Shown piece after piece: positions 6,959 through 10,726 of a stretch of 10,726 nucleotides of DNA (its first letter is position 1; the number at the start of each line of letters is the position of its first letter). Made by a program: the position numbers and the translations under genes. The notes beneath the pieces were generated by a model that was not told the origin of the DNA, did not search any database, and saw nothing but the letters and a program-made list of their open reading frames with translations. Where the stretch lies: the NCBI GenBank assembly GCA_030589715.1, contig JAUUVE010000043.1, positions 1-10,726 on the forward strand. The letters run 5' to 3'. The stretch is from Desulfobacteraceae bacterium (GTDB lineage: Bacteria > Desulfobacterota > DSM-4660 > Desulfatiglandales > Desulfatiglandaceae).

Positions 6959-9394
6959 ATGGAACAAACGGCCCTAGCAACAGCACCTGATGAGATAGAA
7001 GAAAAGACCCGGATCGGGGTCTATGTTTGCCACTGCGGGTTAAATATTGCCCAAACAGTGGACTGCCAAATGGTGGCCGAATCCGCTGCCCGGTTCGACC
7101 ATGTGATCGTCTCCAAGGACATAGGTTATGCCTGTTCAGAACCGGGCCAGCAGCAAATCACGGATGATATCCTGGAACACAGCCTGGATCGGGTAGTGAT
7201 TGCCTCCTGTTCACCAAGGCTCCATGAACCCACATTCCGGCATATGATCAAGGAGGCCGGTCTCAATCCTTATCTTCTGGAGATGGCAAACCTCCGTGAG
7301 CAATGCAGCTGGGTACATATGAACGAGCCGGAGGCTGCAACGGCCAAGGCCGTTGATCTGGTCAAGATGGCGGTTTCCCGCGTGCGCCAGCTCAGACCAC
7401 TCTATGAAGAGGTGCTCCCCCTCACAAAGCGAAGCCTGGTCATTGGAGGCGGTATTGCAGGGATTCAGACGGCCTTAGACCTGGCCGACAATGGCTTTGA
7501 TGTGGTCTTGGTAGAGAAGAAGCCCTCCATCGGCGGCACCATGGCACAGCTGGATAAGACCTTTCCAACCATGGATTGTTCCATCTGAATACTCGGCCCT
7601 AAGATGACGGATGGCGGTCGACATCCCAGGATCACACTCCTCACAATGAGCGAAGTGGTAGAGGTCAAGGGTTACGTGGGCAATTTCCAGGTAAAGATCC
7701 TAAAGAAGGCCCGCTATGTGGATGAAAAGGAGTGTACCGCCTGCGGGGAATGCACCAAGGTCTGCCCTGTGGTTTGGCCTGACGAATTTGATCTCGGGCT
7801 GTCATCCCGGAGGGCCATCTTTAGCCCCTTTCCACAGGCCGTACCCTCTGCCTATGTAATAAATATTAATGAGTGCCTTGGCCACAATCCAGTCGTGTGC
7901 GCAAAGTGCGTCGAGGCATGCGATAAGGGCTGCATCAATTTTCACCTGTCCGATGAGGAGATCGTGGAGGAGGTGGGGTCCATCATTGTGGCCACTGGGC
8001 TGGAGGTCTATGACCCCACAGAACTTGACGAGTACGGATATACCCGGTTTGAAAATGTGCTCACAAGCCTTGAATTTGAACGTCTCATCAATGCGGGTGG
8101 TCCAACCAAGGGCGAACTGATCCGGCCCACCGACCGAAAGCGACCTCGATCCATTGGTTTTATCCAGTGCGTTGGTTCCCGTTCTGCAAGGAAGGGAGGT
8201 AATTACTGCTCCAATGTCTGCTGTATGAATACGGTGAAAAGCACCCTCATGTTAAAAGAGCACTACCCTGATATGGAGATCAAGGTCTTCTATATCGACA
8301 TCCGTGCCTTTGGGAAGGGCTTTGAAGACCTCTACAGGCGGAGTCGAAGGTTGGGGGTCCAATACCTGAGAGGGCTACCGGGGGCAGTTGAGGAGACACC
8401 TGAACGGACACTGACGGTAGCTGTGGAAAATACGGTTACCGGCAGGCTTCAAATCTTGGACCTGGATATGCTTGTGCTGGCCATCGGGATTAAGCCGGCA
8501 TCCAGCACCCAGAAACTCCAGGAGATGTTGGGGCTTCAACTAAGCCCTGACGGCTTTTTCCTGGAAGCACATCCCAAATTGCTGCCGGTGGACGCAGCAA
8601 CAAGGGGGCTCTTTTATGCCGGGTGCGCCGAGGGGCCCAAAGATATCAAGGAAAGTGTCACTCAGGCGTCGGCCGCGGCAGCTCGTGCCATCCGGTTGAT
8701 GCATGAGGGCAAGATCACTTCGGAGCCAATCACGTCTATGGTGGTCCCCGAGCACTGTAAGTCGTGCGGAAAATGTGCAGAGGTCTGCCCCTATAATGTG
8801 ATTACGGTAGATGTGAAGAAAAAGATCCCGGCCGTGGTCAATACGGCTGCCTGTGCCGGCTGTGGCACCTGTGCGGCAGAGTGTCCCTTTGGTGCCATCA
8901 CCATGAACCATTTTACGGATACCCAGATCCTCCAGCAGGTGGAGGCACTCCTTGAGGAAGATCCACGCGAAAAGATCCTCGCCTTTGCCTGCAACTGGTG
9001 TTCCTACGCTGGGGCCGACTACGCTGGCGTATCCCGGCTCCAATACCCCCCCAATGTACGCCTGATCCGGACCATGTGCTCCGGACGGGTCGATGAAAGG
9101 TTCATCTGGCACGGGTTTTTGAAGGGAGCGCCCGTGGTCCTGGTAAGCGGATGCCATATCGGTGACTGCCATTACATCGATGCAAACCACTGGACAGAGA
9201 AGCGGGTGAAAAAGGTGCACAAGAAGATGTCCAAGCTTGGTATCCGCCCTGAAAGGCTTCAACTGGAGTGGATCAGCGCTGCGGAAGGCCTTCGGTTTTC
9301 AGAGGTCATGAAGCGTATGGAGACCCTCCGGCAGGGGGTAACGCAGGATGAGATTTCAGAGACCATTGAAATCCTCAAGAATCAGAAAAAATAG
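6959..9394 (+). CDS. hdrA: Selenocysteine-containing HdrA with C-terminal MvhD domain
   Basis: HdrA is the flavin-bifurcating subunit of soluble heterodisulfide reductase complexes. The reading frame is continuous from 6959 to 9394 except for TGA at 7586-7588, read here as selenocysteine 210, giving 811 residues. The context DC-SI-U-ILGPKM matches the HdrA site where a Cys or Sec follows a CxxC spacing (C207, U210). Domains in order: N-terminal HdrA domain with VCHCG (C24, C26) and VVIASCSPRLHEPTFR; FAD-binding GGGIAGIQ (163-170); ferredoxin motif C259, C262, C265, C269; a middle FAD region with IQCVGSR (C404) and GLFYAGCAEGPKDI; a two-cluster ferredoxin (C600-C610 and C632-C642); then MvhD from about 672 with all five cysteines (C678, C681, C707, C732, C737). 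Methanogen HdrA lacks this last domain, so this is a natural HdrA-MvhD fusion. Expression needs SelB, tRNA-Sec and the hairpin at 7609-7626. It is the last gene of the apparent operon. Confidence 0.95.
7609..7626 (+). promoter_or_regulatory. SECIS-like hairpin for the hdrA UGA codon
   Basis: Twenty bases after the UGA (7586-7588) GGATG (7609-7613) pairs with CATCC (7622-7626), then a G-A mismatch (7614/7621), a C-G pair (7615/7620) and a GGTC apical loop (7616-7619). Bacterial SECIS elements are small stem-loops just downstream of UGA, and the E. coli fdhF element also presents GGUC in its loop to SelB. Position, size and loop fit. An alternative fold pairs GATG (7603-7606) with CATC (7622-7625). 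Binding is not shown by sequence. Confidence 0.7.
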
Positions 9395-9411
9395 CCATCT
9401 GCAAAAATATA

Positions 9412-9440
9412 TTGACAAAACCTCAAACTTCGGTTAAAAG
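9412..9440 (+). promoter_or_regulatory. Putative sigma-70 promoter for the leader and downstream gene
   Basis: A perfect -35 box TTGACA (9412-9417) is followed after exactly 17 bp by TAAAAG (9435-9440), a 4-of-6 match to TATAAT. Transcription would begin near 9447, after the end of hdrA and before the leader peptide. The weak -10 and the closeness to ATG 9450 lower confidence. Confidence 0.45.
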
Positions 9441-9449
9441 AAGTCTCGA

Positions 9450-9527
9450 ATGAGCAAAGCTATGACTGTCACACACACCTTTAACTTCTTTTATTTTTAT
9501 TTTACCGGGAGGTCCGGGATGCCGTAG
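9450..9527 (+). CDS. Phe/Tyr-rich attenuator leader peptide
   Basis: A 25-codon ORF from ATG 9450 to TAG 9525-9527 contains TFNFFYFYFT. Codons at 9480, 9486, 9489, 9495 and 9501 are Phe and those at 9492 and 9498 are Tyr, so seven of eight consecutive codons are aromatic. This resembles the leader peptides of E. coli pheA and pheST (pheM), where stalling at Phe codons controls termination. The stop codon overlaps the distal strand of a predicted stem, as expected for ribosome-mediated attenuation. No strong Shine-Dalgarno sequence is visible. If the promoter at 9412-9440 is right, ATG 9450 would be almost at the 5' end and the in-frame ATG 9462 (21 codons) may be the true start. The peptide is expected to act through its translation, not as a product. 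Confidence 0.7.
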   Translation: MSKAMTVTHTFNFFYFYFTGRSGMP

Positions 9528-9594
9528 TGTGTGGCAACGCAAGAATCTTGGAACAAAAAAAGGCGGAGCACACACTCCGCCTTTTTTTTGTTCC
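9467..9594 (+). promoter_or_regulatory. Trp/Phe-operon-type transcription attenuator
   Basis: Three alternative pairings are visible. Strand 1 (9467-9476, TGTCACACAC) pairs with strand 2 (9527-9536, GTGTGTGGCA) over 10 bp with one G-U. Strand 2 (AGTGTGTG, 9526-9533) can instead pair perfectly with CACACACT (9569-9576), plus two more pairs (9523-9524 with 9578-9579), which consumes the loop and part of the right arm of the terminator. The third is the terminator itself. A ribosome stalled at the early aromatic codons (from 9480) would cover strand 1 and free strand 2 for the antiterminator; a ribosome reaching the stop at 9525-9527 would cover strand 2 and let the terminator form. The pairings are seen in the sequence; the mechanism follows the known trp and phe systems and is inferred here. 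Confidence 0.68.
9550..9594. terminator. Strong intrinsic terminator, probably bidirectional
   Basis: GGCGGAG (9562-9568) and CTCCGCC (9575-9581) form a perfect 7-bp GC-rich stem with a CACACA loop. It is flanked by seven A (9555-9561) and eight T (9582-9589), and outside those by GGAAC (9550-9554) and GTTCC (9590-9594), so the whole unit is nearly a perfect palindrome. The T-tract makes it active on the + strand, and the A-tract allows use from the other side. It serves as the attenuator terminator for the gene at 9637 and can also end readthrough from hdrA. Confidence 0.93.
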
Positions 9595-9623
9595 AAACCA
9601 TGCCCTGGCAGCTGTTAATTACG

Positions 9624-9629
9624 AAGGAG
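9624..9629 (+). promoter_or_regulatory. Ribosome binding site of the 9637 gene
   Basis: AAGGAG with a 7-base spacer to ATG 9637. This near-ideal site fixes the start of a gene that has no stop within the window. Confidence 0.85.
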
Positions 9630-9636
9630 CTTGACG

Positions 9637-10726
9637 ATGACAGAAGATTCGCCCCGAACTATTACACCGAACAAGCCCGTAGCAGAAAAAAAGCGACTCG
9701 GCCTTAATGAAAGGCTTGCCCTGATAGGGTTAATCGACGAAGGAATGCGTCTGGGTTCCTCAGAGTCCCCTATCGTGGCTGACCTCTTTAGCGACCTGTG
9801 GGATCTGGTAAATGCAACCGTCGCTGGTAGCAAGATTGATCGCCTGAAACCTGAAGAATCTCCGAACGGCTTCCACGAATTTGAGATCAACTCCGAGACA
9901 GGGGAAAACCTCGGCCGTCTCAAAATGTTGTACCTGAGAAAGCCGATCCCCTGTTACTACCTGGTCTATGTGGAGGTTGCCCCACCCTTTAGAAGAAGGG
10001 CGCTGGGCAATCGAATCCTGAGGTATTTCAAGGACTTTTTGATAACAAAATCCGCTGTGGGGATTCTCGACAATATAATTCCCAGAGAGGAGCCCACCTT
10101 TGACATTTATCTAAAGCAATCTTGGAGACCTATTGGGAATATCATCGGCAAGGCGCCACTAGACGTCTCCGGCAACTACATGATCTACATCCCACCCAAG
10201 CTCCAGGGGAAGGACCTGAAAGAGCCGGTTCTCAGGCTGCTCTACCATATCAAGAGAAAACGTGCTGCCATAGACATGAGGGACAATGAGGTGATGGTAC
10301 AACATACCATAGCCGAGTTCAAGGACCTTTACTCGGCCTTGCTCACCTATTTTGCGGCCGACACAAAAAGCGGGGAGAGTACATCACTTATGCGGTTTAT
10401 GTTTACCCGCTTCGTCACTAAGCTTATTGCCTTCAGACGTCGTATAGGGGATCTGTTGGGCTACACAGGTGGTGAGTCCCTTGAGCAGATAGCACTTACC
10501 CCGGAGGTGGCGGCCCTGCCCTTACAATCCTATGCCCCTCGCGAACTGTCGAGCAGGCCCTCTTTCGTCACGGGAGACAAGGGATTATGGTTCAGACTTC
10601 CTGAAGACATAAAGAAGCACCCCGCGCCTGCAATTGAAGCGTTGCCCAACTACCAGAGGCCAAGCCTGGTGGCCTGGTTGGAGGAAGGGGGAAGAGCTGG
10701 CAGCGATAGCCTGCGTGTGGGCGACC
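9637..10726 (+). CDS. Unrecognised protein with possible GNAT-like segment (3' end outside window)
   Basis: An open frame of 363 codons runs from ATG 9637 to the window edge without a stop, so the gene is incomplete. I do not recognise the protein. The N-terminus is charged and not a signal peptide. Residues about 92-170 could be a GNAT-like fold: the strand CYYLVYVEVAPPFRRRALGN followed by a helix (RILRYFKDFL) resembles GNAT motif A, where an R-x-x-G-x-G/A loop binds acyl-CoA, although the second glycine is not evident. Later parts are soluble and helix-rich, with an Arg/Lys-rich stretch near 200-212 and no clear catalytic motif or membrane segment. The coding is well behaved and starts with a good ribosome binding site 42 bp after the terminator. 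Control by a Phe/Tyr attenuator would suggest a link with aromatic amino acid supply, but this is inference. Confidence 0.85.
   Translation, partial: MTEDSPRTITPNKPVAEKKRLGLNERLALIGLIDEGMRLGSSESPIVADLFSDLWDLVNATVAGSKIDRLKPEESPNGFHEFEINSETGENLGRLKMLYLRKPIPCYYLVYVEVAPPFRRRALGNRILRYFKDFLITKSAVGILDNIIPREEPTFDIYLKQSWRPIGNIIGKAPLDVSGNYMIYIPPKLQGKDLKEPVLRLLYHIKRKRAAIDMRDNEVMVQHTIAEFKDLYSALLTYFAADTKSGESTSLMRFMFTRFVTKLIAFRRRIGDLLGYTGGESLEQIALTPEVAALPLQSYAPRELSSRPSFVTGDKGLWFRLPEDIKKHPAPAIEALPNYQRPSLVAWLEEGGRAGSDSLRVGD

Noticed and set aside
6941..7588. A separate 215-residue HdrA fragment ending at TGA, followed by a second gene from 7604
   Set aside because: Both are in the same frame, the HdrA domain order continues without a break, the TGA replaces a conserved Cys, and a SECIS-like hairpin follows; one selenoprotein is the better reading.
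8540..9262. Long minus-strand open frame of 240 codons opposite hdrA
   Set aside because: It mirrors the codon bias of the ferredoxin and MvhD regions on the + strand, has no recognisable domain and no ribosome binding site.
9507..9527. A two-codon ORF (ATG CCG TAG) behind GGGAGG
   Set aside because: The apparent site and start are in frame with, and part of, the longer Phe/Tyr-rich leader ORF that begins at 9450; internal initiation here cannot be excluded but is not needed.
9450..9594. Known metabolite riboswitch or stand-alone small RNA
   Set aside because: The segment does not match any riboswitch consensus I can recall, and the aromatic-rich leader ORF with competing stems explains the structure better. 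A short terminated transcript would still be produced when attenuation is on.
9615..9923. Minus-strand open frame opposite the start of the 9637 gene
   Set aside because: The + strand frame has a strong ribosome binding site and remains open to the window end; the minus frame shows no family features and crosses the intergenic region.

Overview
The window reads as part of the chromosome of a strictly anaerobic bacterium, most likely a Desulfobacterota-type (deltaproteobacterial) sulfate reducer, syntroph or relative. The reasons are a dense set of 2-oxoacid:ferredoxin oxidoreductase (Kor), heterodisulfide-reductase-like (Hdr) and MvhD-like genes, many [4Fe-4S] motifs, and a selenocysteine-encoding UGA inside hdrA. 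The assignment comes from gene content and my knowledge of these families; no search was run.

Layout. Positions 1-330 hold no convincing gene and are dominated by a long imperfect palindrome with a perfect 21-bp inner stem. Positions 331-9394 hold five genes on the + strand: korB (331-1185), korC (1330-1926), a 1134-residue FAD/NAD(P)/Fe-S protein that mixes HdrA-like and GltD/NfnB-like modules (1929-5333), a fused MvhD-HdrC-HdrB protein (5330-6934), and a selenoprotein HdrA with a C-terminal MvhD domain (6959-9394). Gaps are 144 bp, 2 bp, a 4-bp overlap and 24 bp, so this looks like one operon. The hdrA frame is interrupted only by TGA at 7586-7588, in a CxxU context and followed by a SECIS-like hairpin, so I annotate one gene.

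How the genes may work together. KorBC, with an alpha subunit not seen here, would oxidise a 2-oxoacid with CoA. The electrons could pass through the ferredoxin-like domains of the large flavoprotein and HdrA to an HdrBC-type module and to NAD(P)H, in an electron-bifurcating or confurcating soluble complex. The domains support this; the actual partners and substrate are inference.

Positions 9395-9636 contain what looks like a classical ribosome-mediated transcription attenuator: a putative promoter, a 25-codon leader ORF with the run FNFFYFYF (five Phe and two Tyr in eight codons), mutually exclusive stems overlapping the leader stop codon, and a strong intrinsic terminator. It precedes an incomplete gene (9637 to the window end) for a protein I do not recognise, with a possible GNAT-like segment. 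A Phe/Tyr attenuator in front of an unrecognised gene is the most unexpected item in the window.
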